Assembly: GCF_013416775.1 (NCBI RefSeq)
Contig: NZ_SZVI01000013.1
Location: 620,001-684,000 of the forward strand
Direction: 5' to 3'
DNA: 64,000 nt
Source of the DNA: Rhodoferax sp. BLA1
GTDB taxonomy: Bacteria > Pseudomonadota > Gammaproteobacteria > Burkholderiales > Burkholderiaceae_C
Shown piece after piece: positions 25,879-33,720 of this stretch. Made by a program: the position numbers and the translations under genes. The notes beneath the pieces were generated by a model. The model was given only the letters and a program-made list of their open reading frames with translations, did not search any database and was not told the DNA's origin. The first letter of the stretch is position 1. Every line of letters starts with the position of its first letter.

Positions 25879-26378
25879 GTCTCGCTCCAGCCGTAGGACT
25901 CGCCGCTGGAGCCATAGCGCGCAGGGGCAGACTCCATGCTCACCAGGTCACCCTCGGGCTCGGCCGGGTCGGCAGGCACACCAGGTGTCAAGTCAATCTC
26001 ACCGCGCCGATATTGCTTGAGCAGGCTGATCACACCGTCGTAAGCGCTGATCTCATCCTTTTCCAGACGCTCTGCACCCTGCAAGTAGTACATGGCCAGC
26101 GTGCATGCAATGCGCGTCAGCATGGTGCCGGTGGCCGTTGCTGGCACACCATAGCTTTGCATCAGCGCGTCCGCATCGCCCAGCGCCTTGTCCACCGCTT
26201 GCAGGGCCAGCGCAACAGCTTGCGCCGTGGCCGTGTCCAGGGTGCCGGTGGCGCTGCCGTCCAGGGCGGCACGCATCACCTCCAGCGGCACCATGGCCAC
26301 GTCTGCAGGCACCGCCAACTGCGCCAGACGGCGTGCGTTGGTGCGGGCCAGCAGATCGGCGCGGGTTGCGTAGCCCAT
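25875..26378 (-). CDS. DUF1320 family head-tail protein (Mu gp36-like)
   Basis: 167 residues from ATG 26378; the frame extends upstream but GYATRADLLARTNARRLAQL is the family's N-terminus. It also has DALMQSYGVPATATGTMLTR and IACTLAMYYLQGAE. DUF1320 proteins are the gp36 component of Mu-like phages and probably head completion/connector proteins. The Pro/Glu-rich C-terminus is variable. Confidence 0.85.
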   Translation of the reverse strand: MGYATRADLLARTNARRLAQLAVPADVAMVPLEVMRAALDGSATGTLDTATAQAVALALQAVDKALGDADALMQSYGVPATATGTMLTRIACTLAMYYLQGAERLEKDEISAYDGVISLLKQYRRGEIDLTPGVPADPAEPEGDLVSMESAPARYGSSGESYGWSET

Positions 26379-26379
26379 G

Positions 26380-26907
26380 TCAGCGCTTCTTGGCTGCAGC
26401 TGCCTTGGGCTTGGCCACAGCTGGGGCAGGCGTTTGTGCCTTGTCAGCAGCAGGATCTCCCGCAACTGAGCCAGCCGCAGCTACATCGGTGGCATCAGTG
26501 CCGGCATTGGCCACAGCAGCCGACACGTCAGCAGCACCAGCACCAACAGTGGTCACAGTGGCTGCATCAGCCAACACGTCAGCAGCACCAGCGCCAACAG
26601 TGGCCACCGTAGCCGCCGTGGCAGCATCAGCCAGCGCCAGGGCTTCAGTGGTGGCTTGCACAGCCGCCAGCTGTTGCGCCTGGGCTGCCTGTGCATCTGC
26701 CGCAGCTTCGGCCTCCTCAGGTGTCTCCACATAGTCAGCAGGGCGGGTACTTGTCACCTCCAGCATCTGCTCACCGCGCAGGCGCTCGGCAGTGGCGCCG
26801 TCCACCTCCACCCGCTTCCAGGTGCGGGCGAACTGGATCGCACAGCGAAAGAACTTCTCAGGGCCGGTTTTCGGCCCGATGCGTACAAAAAGAACGGTAT
26901 TGCTCAT
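26380..26907 (-). CDS. Mu gp35/HI1506-like protein with Ala-rich repeat tail
   Basis: 175 residues. The N-terminal 55 residues form a compact domain (FFRCAIQFARTWKRVEVDGA, LRGEQMLEVTSTRPADY) like the gp35/HI1506 family. From about residue 65 it turns into a low-complexity Ala/Val/Thr/Asp tail with a 17-residue repeat (ADAATVTTVGAGAADV), encoded by a 51-bp imperfect tandem repeat (26524 and 26575). The end is Lys-rich. It sits directly after the major head gene. The repeat tail is likely variable between related phages. Confidence 0.65.
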   Translation of the reverse strand: MSNTVLFVRIGPKTGPEKFFRCAIQFARTWKRVEVDGATAERLRGEQMLEVTSTRPADYVETPEEAEAAADAQAAQAQQLAAVQATTEALALADAATAATVATVGAGAADVLADAATVTTVGAGAADVSAAVANAGTDATDVAAAGSVAGDPAADKAQTPAPAVAKPKAAAAKKR

Positions 26908-26922
26908 GATGCGTGCACTCCC

Positions 26923-27822
26923 TTACGCCAGCCACGGGGTCACCACAAGCTCCAGGCGCTTGTAGTTGGTATTGCTTTCGCCGTTGGCCAGGTTCTGCTT
27001 GAGCAAAATGTCCTCGGCCGCCACACGGTTGGTGGAGCCCACCACCAGGGTGTCGGCCATCAGGCCCAGCTTGCGCCCGCCGTCGCCCTTGAAGTCCATC
27101 ATGGCGTTGTAAGCCAGGTCAAAGTTGGCTTTGGTCAGAGCCGCCTTGCTGCCAAATGCACACTGCCAGAAGCCGTAGGCAGCATTACCGCGCCACCGTC
27201 CACCAAAGCTGTACACATCAAGGTCAAACACAGACTGGTTTTGCGGCGAAGTCACCGACTCCAGGGTGGGCTTCACGCGTTCTTGCAAATAGATCGGCTT
27301 GGGTGCACGTTTGGTGCACAGCATGATCCAAGGCGCACCAGCGCCTGCCTGCATGTTGCTTTGCTGGGTCACGGTACCGGTGCCATCTTCGTTGGCATAC
27401 AGCGGGTGGTCAGCGTCAAAAAAGAACTGATCGTCATAGCAAGTCGCCGTAAACCCGGCAGCCAGCGCCTGAAAAATGATGTCATTCATCAGGTCCTTGG
27501 CGGCTTGGCCATGGCCCTCGGCAACATCGCCATAGTGCCCAAAAGAGTCATCTTCAACGTCTGTGCGCTCGACATCGATAGTGGTTTCAAACTTCTTGTT
27601 GACCACCGTGTAGGCTTTCTCAGCCAGCTTCTTGTGCAGGCGGCTACCCACCCACTCGCGGAAAGCCGGGAACTGGGTCAACCAGGCGTAGGTGTTGCTT
27701 TTGCCGTTGCTGCGGATGAGGCCTGCCACCTTCTTCCAATCGTCAGGGCTCAGTGCCAGCCCAGCGGTAAAGCGGGCCACCAGAGTGGTCTTCAGTGCAT
27801 CAAGTTGTGCTTGTGTAAGCAT
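26923..27822 (-). CDS. Major head subunit (Mu gpT-like)
   Basis: 299 residues, a complete Mu gpT-type capsid protein: N-terminal ALKTTLVARFTAGLALSPDD, then WLTQFPAFREWVGSRLHKKL, the mid-region ADHPLYANEDGTGT, and the C-terminal NRVAAEDILLKQNLANGESN. It builds the icosahedral shell. It is preceded by the protease/scaffold gene, as in Mu. Confidence 0.95.
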   Translation of the reverse strand: MLTQAQLDALKTTLVARFTAGLALSPDDWKKVAGLIRSNGKSNTYAWLTQFPAFREWVGSRLHKKLAEKAYTVVNKKFETTIDVERTDVEDDSFGHYGDVAEGHGQAAKDLMNDIIFQALAAGFTATCYDDQFFFDADHPLYANEDGTGTVTQQSNMQAGAGAPWIMLCTKRAPKPIYLQERVKPTLESVTSPQNQSVFDLDVYSFGGRWRGNAAYGFWQCAFGSKAALTKANFDLAYNAMMDFKGDGGRKLGLMADTLVVGSTNRVAAEDILLKQNLANGESNTNYKRLELVVTPWLA

Positions 27823-27858
27823 GTGCTGTTCCTTTTGTGTGATGGGTGTTTGGGTTGG

Positions 27859-28848
27859 CTACTTCTTGGCCGCCAGGAAAGCCTCGGGCGTTACACCCAT
27901 GCGGGTGCAAGCGGCTAGCTCCACCTCGGTCAGGCCGTGGCCGCCTTGTTCGGCTTTGGGGTCCACCTGGCGAGACTGGTCCACCAGCGGCTTGCTGGCA
28001 TCCAGGTATTCAGTCAGCGCAGCCCGGCTCTGTTTTTCAGCCCAGGCCTTTTGCGCCGGGGCCAGGCGGCCATCAGACAGCGCAGCCGTCAGCAGCGCCG
28101 TGTGTTTGTCTTTTTCCACCTGGTTGGTCAGTGCGGCCAAAGCAGTCACAGCCGTATCGCGCTCGGTGGTCAGTGCGGCCACTCTGGCGGCCTCGGGCTC
28201 GAGCGTGGCCACTTTGCTGGTCAGCGCCGCAATTTGTTCGTCTTTTGGGTCCATGGTTACCTTTTCATCCTTGGTTGAGTCGGTGGGAGGGGTTGCAAAA
28301 ACAGAGCGCGACAAAGCCGCCCGCGCACTCAGGGCGTTCAGGCCATCCAGGCCTGGGGTGTTGGTCAATGCCACAGACAAAATCTCCAGCACCTCGCCAG
28401 TGCTGGCGTAATAAGAAAAGTAGGCGCTGATGTAGCGGTACTTCTTTCCAGCGATGCGCTCGGCCGCTTCAGCTACCCAGTCGATGCCTGTAGCAAACAG
28501 CCCGGTTTCTCGCCACACCAGCGACGGGCCTGTAAACCACCCAGCCGCGATCACTGGCTGACCGTTCATGGACGCGTACAGACTTTGGTGCTCGTAGTCG
28601 ATCAGCACATCGTTTTTGCGCTGGCTGGCCCGGTCGATCACCCGGGCGGCAATCGTGGCGTCAAGCTGCCAGGCTTCACAATCTTCCGGGCGCCCATCCG
28701 TCGAGCGGAAAGGCCCCGGTGGCAGCAGATGCGCCTCGGTAGGCACCGGTGCCAGGCCAGCAGCATCCGGCGCACCCAGCTCCAACACGAACGACATGCT
28801 GGCCAGACTGACCTTGGGTTTCTGCGCTGATTGGGTTTGACCTGCCAC
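27859..28848 (-). CDS. Phage protease/scaffold protein (Mu gpI-like)
   Basis: 329 residues from GTG 28848, chosen because GGAG lies eight bases upstream; ATG at 28797 is an alternative. The protease half shows AHLLPPGPFRSTDGRPEDCE, DVLIDYEHQSLYASMNGQPV and RYISAYFSYYASTGEVLEI, matching the Mu gpI family of capsid maturation proteases. The C-terminal half is a charged coiled coil (DEQIAALTSKVATLEPEAAR), the scaffold-like part. It ends LAAKK. It is the first gene after the Mor-controlled region. Confidence 0.9.
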   Translation of the reverse strand: MAGQTQSAQKPKVSLASMSFVLELGAPDAAGLAPVPTEAHLLPPGPFRSTDGRPEDCEAWQLDATIAARVIDRASQRKNDVLIDYEHQSLYASMNGQPVIAAGWFTGPSLVWRETGLFATGIDWVAEAAERIAGKKYRYISAYFSYYASTGEVLEILSVALTNTPGLDGLNALSARAALSRSVFATPPTDSTKDEKVTMDPKDEQIAALTSKVATLEPEAARVAALTTERDTAVTALAALTNQVEKDKHTALLTAALSDGRLAPAQKAWAEKQSRAALTEYLDASKPLVDQSRQVDPKAEQGGHGLTEVELAACTRMGVTPEAFLAAKK

Positions 28849-29074
28849 CGTGTGTGCTCCATGCAAAGAAATGCGATGGAGGCAGTGTCAGATTTGCGGG
28901 GGGGTGCGAATACGCGGGAAATGTTTCGCGCTGGTTCTGTTGGCCTACCCAACAAAATGGCTTGTGGCCGCTTGGCAGGTTTTCTGCGGCGCTGCTATGT
29001 ACCAAGCCTGCACATAGCGTTTTGAATGCGTTTAAATGGCTTGGCGGGCCAATAACGCGCCAGGCTGTCCCTGG
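28849..29074 (-). promoter_or_regulatory. Middle/late promoter region after mor, with a dyad
   Basis: 226 bases without a convincing gene lie between mor and the protease gene, where the promoter of the structural operon is expected. It contains a perfect dyad GCTATGT (28994-29000) / ACATAGC (29012-29018) with 11 bases between arms. Mor/C-family activators bind dyads of this kind upstream of weak promoters. I did not find a strong -10/-35 pair, which fits an activator-dependent promoter. Confidence 0.45.
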
Positions 29075-29563
29075 CTATGCAAACAAATCGGGCTGTCTGC
29101 TATCTTCATCCTGCCCACGGCAAGAAACTGGCCCATCACCCTGGGCAAAAATGTTCAGCACCTGGCGGGTGGTCAGGGCATGTATCTGGGCAATCTCACG
29201 CGCCGACCTGTTGCCCCGGTCGCGCAGGATCTGCTCGTTACGGTAGCGCAGAAACAGCTTGTCCACTTTGGGCAGGGTGATGCGCCTGGTCTCGTTCAGA
29301 TGCGGCTCCAGCGCCACCCGCAGGCGCTGCATCTCATCTGGCTGCAGGCCAAAGGCCGCCAGCTTTTGCACCGGTATCCAGATCGGCGCACCGCCCCGTT
29401 CTTCCAGCAGCTCCCGCGCCCTGCCAAAGCCCAGCGCACGCACAATGGCGCGCAGCACAGGCGGCAGGGTGCGCATCAGTTCATCGTCCACCGCAGGCCA
29501 GTGCGTGGGCACGGGCGCACTGCGGTCCTGATGCACCGGTTGGCGGGCGGGGCGCTTGGCCAT
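29075..29563 (-). CDS. Mor-family transcriptional activator
   Basis: 162 residues from ATG 29563. Mor/C family features are an N-terminal dimerisation part (VLRAIVRALGFGRARELLEE, GGAPIWIPVQKL) and a C-terminal HTH (KLFLRYRNEQILRDRGNRSA then REIAQIHALTTRQVLNI). In Mu, Mor activates middle transcription. The gene ends the early operon and lies directly before the structural promoter region, so here it may control the late genes itself. It starts inside the end of the GemA gene. Confidence 0.85.
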   Translation of the reverse strand: MAKRPARQPVHQDRSAPVPTHWPAVDDELMRTLPPVLRAIVRALGFGRARELLEERGGAPIWIPVQKLAAFGLQPDEMQRLRVALEPHLNETRRITLPKVDKLFLRYRNEQILRDRGNRSAREIAQIHALTTRQVLNIFAQGDGPVSCRGQDEDSRQPDLFA

Positions 29564-29567
29564 GTGC

Positions 29568-30041
29568 TCAGTCCCTCCCCAGCCAGGACTTGAGCGCTTC
29601 AATGATCTTCTGGCTCTCTTTCGTCGTCAGGGCGTCCAGATTGGGCAATGTGTGCTGCGTTTGGCGCTCACACCAGGCCAGCAGCGCGGGCCGAGACGCA
29701 TCCTTCACTTTGTCAGATTGACCCAGCCGCCCCCAAAGCCGCACCAGGTGGGCGATGTGCTTGGGCACCGGCCGCTTTGCACCAGGCGCTGCACCTGCAG
29801 GAACAAACTGCCGGTGCAGTCGGTTCCAGCCCCGTGCCTCGTAATCGGCCAGCGCAGCCTCCAGCTGCACCAAGTTCATGCTGGTGGCAGACACCCGCCC
29901 CTCAGTAGATGGCAGTGCCACAGCACCGTGGCGGCTCAGCAGATCGCGGTGTGCAGTGTCATCCCAGCCCGGCAGCGTTTTGCAGGCCCACGTCTTGGCA
30001 ATGCCCAGCAGTTGTAGTTTGTGTTTGTTCAAAGCGGTCAT
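29568..30041 (-). CDS. GemA/gp16-like regulatory protein (DUF1018)
   Basis: 157 residues. Family features are the N-terminal LQLLGIAKTWACKTLPGWDD and a C-terminal segment with PNLDALTTKESQKIIEALKSW. The Mu homologue (gp16/GemA) modulates host gene expression and supercoiling early after induction. The gene is coupled by ATGA to a 55-residue ORF upstream and is closely followed by mor. Confidence 0.85.
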   Translation of the reverse strand: MTALNKHKLQLLGIAKTWACKTLPGWDDTAHRDLLSRHGAVALPSTEGRVSATSMNLVQLEAALADYEARGWNRLHRQFVPAGAAPGAKRPVPKHIAHLVRLWGRLGQSDKVKDASRPALLAWCERQTQHTLPNLDALTTKESQKIIEALKSWLGRD

Positions 30042-30205
30042 GCGCTCTTCTCCCTGGGGGTGCCTATTGTCTTTGCAGGCGAGGCCGGAACGACGAGACA
30101 GGAGCCTGGCTTGCCAATGCAGACAAACACATCAAGCAGGCCGAATTGGCTCAGCAAACAGGCCACCAGGTAGGCGTAACCGATGAATTGGGCGACGGTG
30201 TTCAT
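30038..30205 (-). CDS. Small putative membrane protein upstream of gemA
   Basis: 55 residues, ATG at 30205, TGA overlapping the gemA ATG. The N-terminal half is hydrophobic (QFIGYAYLVACLLSQFGLLD), long enough for one membrane segment; the rest is polar and basic. The translational coupling supports it. Function unknown; small membrane ORFs of this sort in early phage operons often affect host physiology or exclusion. Confidence 0.55.
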   Translation of the reverse strand: MNTVAQFIGYAYLVACLLSQFGLLDVFVCIGKPGSCLVVPASPAKTIGTPREKSA

Positions 30206-30207
30206 GG

Positions 30208-30414
30208 TCAACTTCCCAAATAAACGGGTTGAGTGGTTTCGCCATACGACCGCAGTACAACCTGGTGCCGGGCTTGGTGCTCGCGCTGAAAGCGCTCCAG
30301 ATCGGCGGCTGCAGATCTCAGCGCTTGCTCAGCCTGTTCGGCCCACGCGGATTTGCGCCTGGTGGTCAGGCGCGCGTTTGCAAGGTTGCGCAGTTGGTTT
30401 GGGGTCATGATCAT
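30208..30414 (-). CDS. Small hypothetical early phage protein
   Basis: 68 residues from ATG 30414, which overlaps the upstream stop (ATGA). It is a charged helical protein (LRNLANARLTTRRKSAWAEQ, ALRSAAADLERFQREHQARH). No recognised family. It lies in the unbroken early operon, two bases before the ATG of the next small ORF. Confidence 0.6.
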   Translation of the reverse strand: MIMTPNQLRNLANARLTTRRKSAWAEQAEQALRSAAADLERFQREHQARHQVVLRSYGETTQPVYLGS

Positions 30415-30839
30415 GATTGACTCCACGAATAGCCAGTGACCACCATGTTTGGTTCGTGGCCATCTCGATAAATTGACTCAAACACCGCCTGATATATCGA
30501 TTCTTCTTCGCTCGGCTCAACACGGCGATGGGCCTTCAGTGCTTCGAACCGTTTCTTGGCGAAAGCCTGCGCGTGATCTTTTGTCATAGACACCCAGACC
30601 CGTTGCCCCACGTGCGGAACGTGTTTCGGCGCGTACTTGTCACGGGAGAAGTTGACGTGAAACAGATCGGGCTTACCGCAACTCGGGCATGCCGTACTGA
30701 ATGGCGTCACTCCGTCGCGCGAGTTCCAAAACTGCTCGGTGTGACCACAGGATTGGCAGGCGTACCACATGAGGCAAAAGGCCTCGGCGTGACGATGACC
30801 GCGACTGGTTCGTGGGCCCGATGGAATGGTGGTACTCAT
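30411..30839 (-). CDS. Hypothetical zinc-ribbon early phage protein
   Basis: 142 residues. Two CxxC pairs, CQSCGHTEQF and CPSCGKPDLF, spaced about 25 residues, form a zinc ribbon near the N-terminus. The C-terminal half is charged and helical (KDHAQAFAKKRFEALKAHRR). Nucleic-acid or protein binding is likely; the role is unknown. Coupled on both sides by overlapping stop/start codons. Confidence 0.65.
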   Translation of the reverse strand: MSTTIPSGPRTSRGHRHAEAFCLMWYACQSCGHTEQFWNSRDGVTPFSTACPSCGKPDLFHVNFSRDKYAPKHVPHVGQRVWVSMTKDHAQAFAKKRFEALKAHRRVEPSEEESIYQAVFESIYRDGHEPNMVVTGYSWSQS

Positions 30840-31234
30840 CAGAAAATCTCCTTTGTAATGGTGTCGCGCTCAGCCTCGGCCACTTCCAGACCGCGCCTGA
30901 CAAAGTGATTGACCAGCATGTTCAGATCGTTTTGGTTGTCGCGGTCGTGGACACCGTCGTCATACAGCGCGATTCGGGCCAGCAGCTCCTGGTCGACCTC
31001 GGCAGCAGCTACACCGATGGCTGCAACCGGCTGAGGTGCAAGCGTCCCCGTGATCTGCTCACCTAAAAAATCCTCATCTAGACCAGATGGGGCGGCAGCT
31101 GCTGCGATGAGCAAGTCAAACGCTTCTGTGCCAGGGCCCATCAGGTAGGCCAGGCGTGGGTCTGACTGCATGCGTTTGATGACATGGGCCACCGCCTTCA
31201 TGGCGAGGTCCAGGTGTTCTTGGGTCATGCTCAT
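30839..31234 (-). CDS. Hypothetical early phage protein
   Basis: 131 residues, acidic and helical (EHLDLAMKAVAHVIKRMQSD, NQNDLNMLVNHFVRRGLEVA). No family recognised. Start ATG 31234 overlaps the stop codon of the ASCH-like gene. Its stop touches the next start, so it is an integral part of the operon. Confidence 0.6.
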   Translation of the reverse strand: MSMTQEHLDLAMKAVAHVIKRMQSDPRLAYLMGPGTEAFDLLIAAAAAPSGLDEDFLGEQITGTLAPQPVAAIGVAAAEVDQELLARIALYDDGVHDRDNQNDLNMLVNHFVRRGLEVAEAERDTITKEIF

Positions 31235-31614
31235 GCGGGTGTCTCCTCAGTCTGCTCAGCCAGATCCCACTCAGTCACCCAGGCCGCCAGCGGCAGGGTG
31301 TGGTGGTCGCCGAAAAAGTCCATGAACGAGTCCAGATCCGGGAAGCCGTCTGCACGGGCAAAGGCTTCCATTTGCTTCATTGACAGCGCAACGTCATCAA
31401 CCACGATGCGTGGCACATAGTTGTAGAAGTCCACCACCACCGGGCGGCAGCGGGTCACGGTGCCCACACCCAGGCGCTGGCACCAGGCGGTGCGCTGGCC
31501 GGTCAACAAGTACAAGGTGGCACCTGGGTGGAATTGCCTCAGGCGGATGGTCTGGCGTTTCTGACCGCTTTCGACCTGGTCAGCAAAGCGTGGGTAGAAG
31601 TTGATCGCGGGCAT
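31231..31614 (-). CDS. ASCH-like domain protein
   Basis: 127 residues. The N-terminus INFYPRFADQVESGQKRQTI followed by R and HPGATLYLLTGQRTAW is the ASCH pattern: a ligand-gripping strand, GxKxxTIR, and a G-rich beta turn before a Cys. ASCH domains bind RNA or modified nucleosides, and some hydrolyse acetylated cytidine; phage versions are mostly uncharacterised. It follows the nucleotide-metabolism fusion gene by two bases, which suggests a shared theme of nucleotide handling. Confidence 0.6.
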   Translation of the reverse strand: MPAINFYPRFADQVESGQKRQTIRLRQFHPGATLYLLTGQRTAWCQRLGVGTVTRCRPVVVDFYNYVPRIVVDDVALSMKQMEAFARADGFPDLDSFMDFFGDHHTLPLAAWVTEWDLAEQTEETPA

Positions 31615-31616
31615 GA

Positions 31617-32483
31617 TCAGACCTCTCCACCCGTTTCCTGACCGATAGTGGCAGGACGATAGAGAGCACCACCAGAATCAGGCGCCCACTTGCGGTCCCA
31701 GAGCACATTCAGCTTGTTGCGCATGACCTGGTGGCCATTAATGTTGGCCAGGTTCTCAAAGACCTTCAGCAGGATGGCGCAGTCTGCCCACTCAATGGGA
31801 ACCTCGTCAGGATTGCCTCCGTACTCGCTTCGATACGCAGCCTTTCCAAGCTCACCGGCAGTACATTGGATGATTTCTTCCTCAGTTGCACCGGCCGCCA
31901 CGCACAGCTCCACGACTTCATGGAGCAGGCGTAAAGCGTGCGCAGACGGCACGATATAGCGTCCACCAGACTCAGCGAACCAGCGCCCAATGTCATAGGG
32001 CTGTCGGGTGGCCATCAGGTCGATGATCTGATCCACGTCGGTGCAGATGTCGGTGTTCAGCAAGTACATCAGCTCCGGCTCAAACTTGTCTTCGTGCAGT
32101 AGCACGTAGGTGTCTTTTCCCTGGCCACATGCATAACCCAGCTCCAAATGGGCACTACGCCCGCACGGCAGGGCCAGCACGCAGGTGTCACACCAGTCCA
32201 GAGCGGCCTTGTCAAATGCAAAGCCGTCAGCGGCGCGCTCAGAGCGAATGGCCTCCATATAGGCCGGAATGGTCTTGGCGCCGGTACCGGGGCCGTCCTG
32301 GGCGGCGATGCCGCCGCAGTCGCGCCAGGCAAACCCCTTCTGCCCGGGTGCTGGGTTGCGGAAGTCGTAGACCTCATGTCCAGCGGCACGTAAGGCCTCA
32401 AGAACTGCGGGCTGGGTAGGATTGCGCCAGCTGGAGGCCAAATAGATGCGGCGTGGCTTGATTGGTAGTTTTGTGATGTTCAT
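31617..32483 (-). CDS. Nucleoside 2-deoxyribosyltransferase-like / MazG-like (DUF550-type) fusion
   Basis: 288 residues in two parts. Residues 10-150 resemble nucleoside 2-deoxyribosyltransferases (RRIYLASSWRNPTQPAVLEA at the start, then DTCVLALPCGRSAHLELGYA with the catalytic-type Glu). Residues 165-285 resemble an all-alpha nucleotide pyrophosphohydrolase of the dATP/dGTP (DUF550/MazG-like) kind: LLHEVVELCVAAGATEEEI, EVPIEWADCAILLKVFENLA with the metal-binding EWAD. Such a protein could alter host or phage dNTP pools during replication. It sits between gam and the ASCH-like gene. Confidence 0.6.
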   Translation of the reverse strand: MNITKLPIKPRRIYLASSWRNPTQPAVLEALRAAGHEVYDFRNPAPGQKGFAWRDCGGIAAQDGPGTGAKTIPAYMEAIRSERAADGFAFDKAALDWCDTCVLALPCGRSAHLELGYACGQGKDTYVLLHEDKFEPELMYLLNTDICTDVDQIIDLMATRQPYDIGRWFAESGGRYIVPSAHALRLLHEVVELCVAAGATEEEIIQCTAGELGKAAYRSEYGGNPDEVPIEWADCAILLKVFENLANINGHQVMRNKLNVLWDRKWAPDSGGALYRPATIGQETGGEV

Positions 32484-32485
32484 GA

Positions 32486-32995
32486 TCAGGCCATCTCTGT
32501 GTCGACTTCAAACGGCACGATCACAAAGTCCTCGACGCCTGTGACGATGGTCACACCTGGCACACCCTTGGCTTTCTCGGGCTCATTGAGCATGGCTTCC
32601 TTGTTGATCTCTTCCTTGGTGCGGATGAAGGCAGTGAGACTCATGTTCTTGAGCCAGGCGATCACAGCGTCCACACCGGTCACCTTCACGCTGGGCGGGC
32701 GCTGGCGCCACTGCACCTCACCAGTAACCAGGTTGGCGGTTTTCCCTTTGCCACACAGCTCTTCGCGGTTGGCTTCACAGTAGATCTGCACGCCCTTCTG
32801 AAGGGCTGCGCTGCGTTCCTGCAGGTCTTTCAGCAGCGGGGCAGCGGCTTCGGTGAGTTGGGCCACTTTGTCGTTGAGGTCCGCACTCATGCGGGCATGC
32901 TCGCGCTGCAGGTCGCCAATTTGGCGGATGTCGCTTTGCACCTGGGCCAAGGTCTGGGGGGCGTCGGCGGCTTTGGTTTTGATACGGGTTGCCAT
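32486..32995 (-). CDS. gam: Host-nuclease inhibitor Gam (Mu Gam-like)
   Basis: 169 residues. Mu Gam family features: an N-terminal coiled coil (VQSDIRQIGDLQREHARMSA), then KGKTANLVTGEVQWRQRPPS and VIAWLKNMSLTAFIRTKEEI with INKEAMLNEPEKA. Gam is a Ku-like protein that coats DNA ends and blocks RecBCD exonuclease. It occupies the expected place in the early operon. Confidence 0.93.
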   Translation of the reverse strand: MATRIKTKAADAPQTLAQVQSDIRQIGDLQREHARMSADLNDKVAQLTEAAAPLLKDLQERSAALQKGVQIYCEANREELCGKGKTANLVTGEVQWRQRPPSVKVTGVDAVIAWLKNMSLTAFIRTKEEINKEAMLNEPEKAKGVPGVTIVTGVEDFVIVPFEVDTEMA

Positions 32996-33014
32996 TTGGG
33001 GTAGTTCCTTTCAG

Positions 33015-33251
33015 TTAAAACGGTTTCACAAAAACAGCACGCACCTGGTCGATGTCTTTCAGCACCTGGGCGGTGCGCTGCAGGGGTTCGATGGCGGCGG
33101 GTAGGCACGGTGGCGGCCCATTGGTGGCAATGCTTGCGTAGGCGCTCAACAGCGCAGTCATGGACAGATCGACCTTGCCCAAAGACAAGGCCAGAGCAAT
33201 CAGTTGGCGGGTGGCGTCCTCGGCCTCGGCGCGGGTAAAAGAGGTGGTCAT
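33015..33251 (-). CDS. Small hypothetical early phage protein
   Basis: 78 residues from ATG 33251; the longer frame would overlap the upstream gene. It is mainly helical (RAEAEDATRQLIALALSLGK, LKDIDQVRAVFVKPF). No family recognised. A position between a winged-helix-like protein and gam marks it as an early phage gene. Confidence 0.5.
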   Translation of the reverse strand: MTTSFTRAEAEDATRQLIALALSLGKVDLSMTALLSAYASIATNGPPPCLPAAIEPLQRTAQVLKDIDQVRAVFVKPF

Positions 33252-33261
33252 GGCAGTGCTT

Positions 33262-33720
33262 TCAGCAGGCAAAGCCACGGGAGGCCACGCGTTGGAAGTC
33301 CAGGGCACCGGGGCGCAACACTGGGCTGCGGCTGGGCAGCACGGTGGCTGGCAGGCGGCTCAAGTTGAGGTATGGCAGTGGCGCAAGGGGGGCACTGCTG
33401 CAAGCTTTGGCAGCTGGCTTCTTTTTCTGGTTGCGCTCAACACCGGCAGCGCTGGCTGGTTGGTCAACTGCATCTGGCCCAAGCGTGAACATGCGGCTGC
33501 GCCCCCGGCCAGTGCAGGCAAGCTGGCCTTTCTCCAGAAGGTGCGCCATCCGAGTTCCAAAGCGGCGATGTGTATCGGCATCGTTGTCACCTTCATGGCC
33601 ATCGTCCCGGAATTGGTCAAACAACTCGGCATAAGTCACAGACTGCCTGGCATTCACAAAATTGAGCAGGTCGAGTGTGTCTTGCGACTGCCTTGGGTGG
33701 GTGCGGGAGACTGTGCTCAT
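33262..33720 (-). CDS. Hypothetical early phage protein with HTH-like N-terminus
   Basis: 152 residues. The N-terminal 75 residues look like a winged helix (LLNFVNARQSVTYAELFDQF, RFGTRMAHLLEKGQLACTGR). The C-terminal half is low complexity, rich in Pro, Ala and Ser, with a KKKPAAKA stretch. It may bind DNA. The ATG overlaps the stop of the next upstream gene (ATGA). Confidence 0.5.
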   Translation of the reverse strand: MSTVSRTHPRQSQDTLDLLNFVNARQSVTYAELFDQFRDDGHEGDNDADTHRRFGTRMAHLLEKGQLACTGRGRSRMFTLGPDAVDQPASAAGVERNQKKKPAAKACSSAPLAPLPYLNLSRLPATVLPSRSPVLRPGALDFQRVASRGFAC

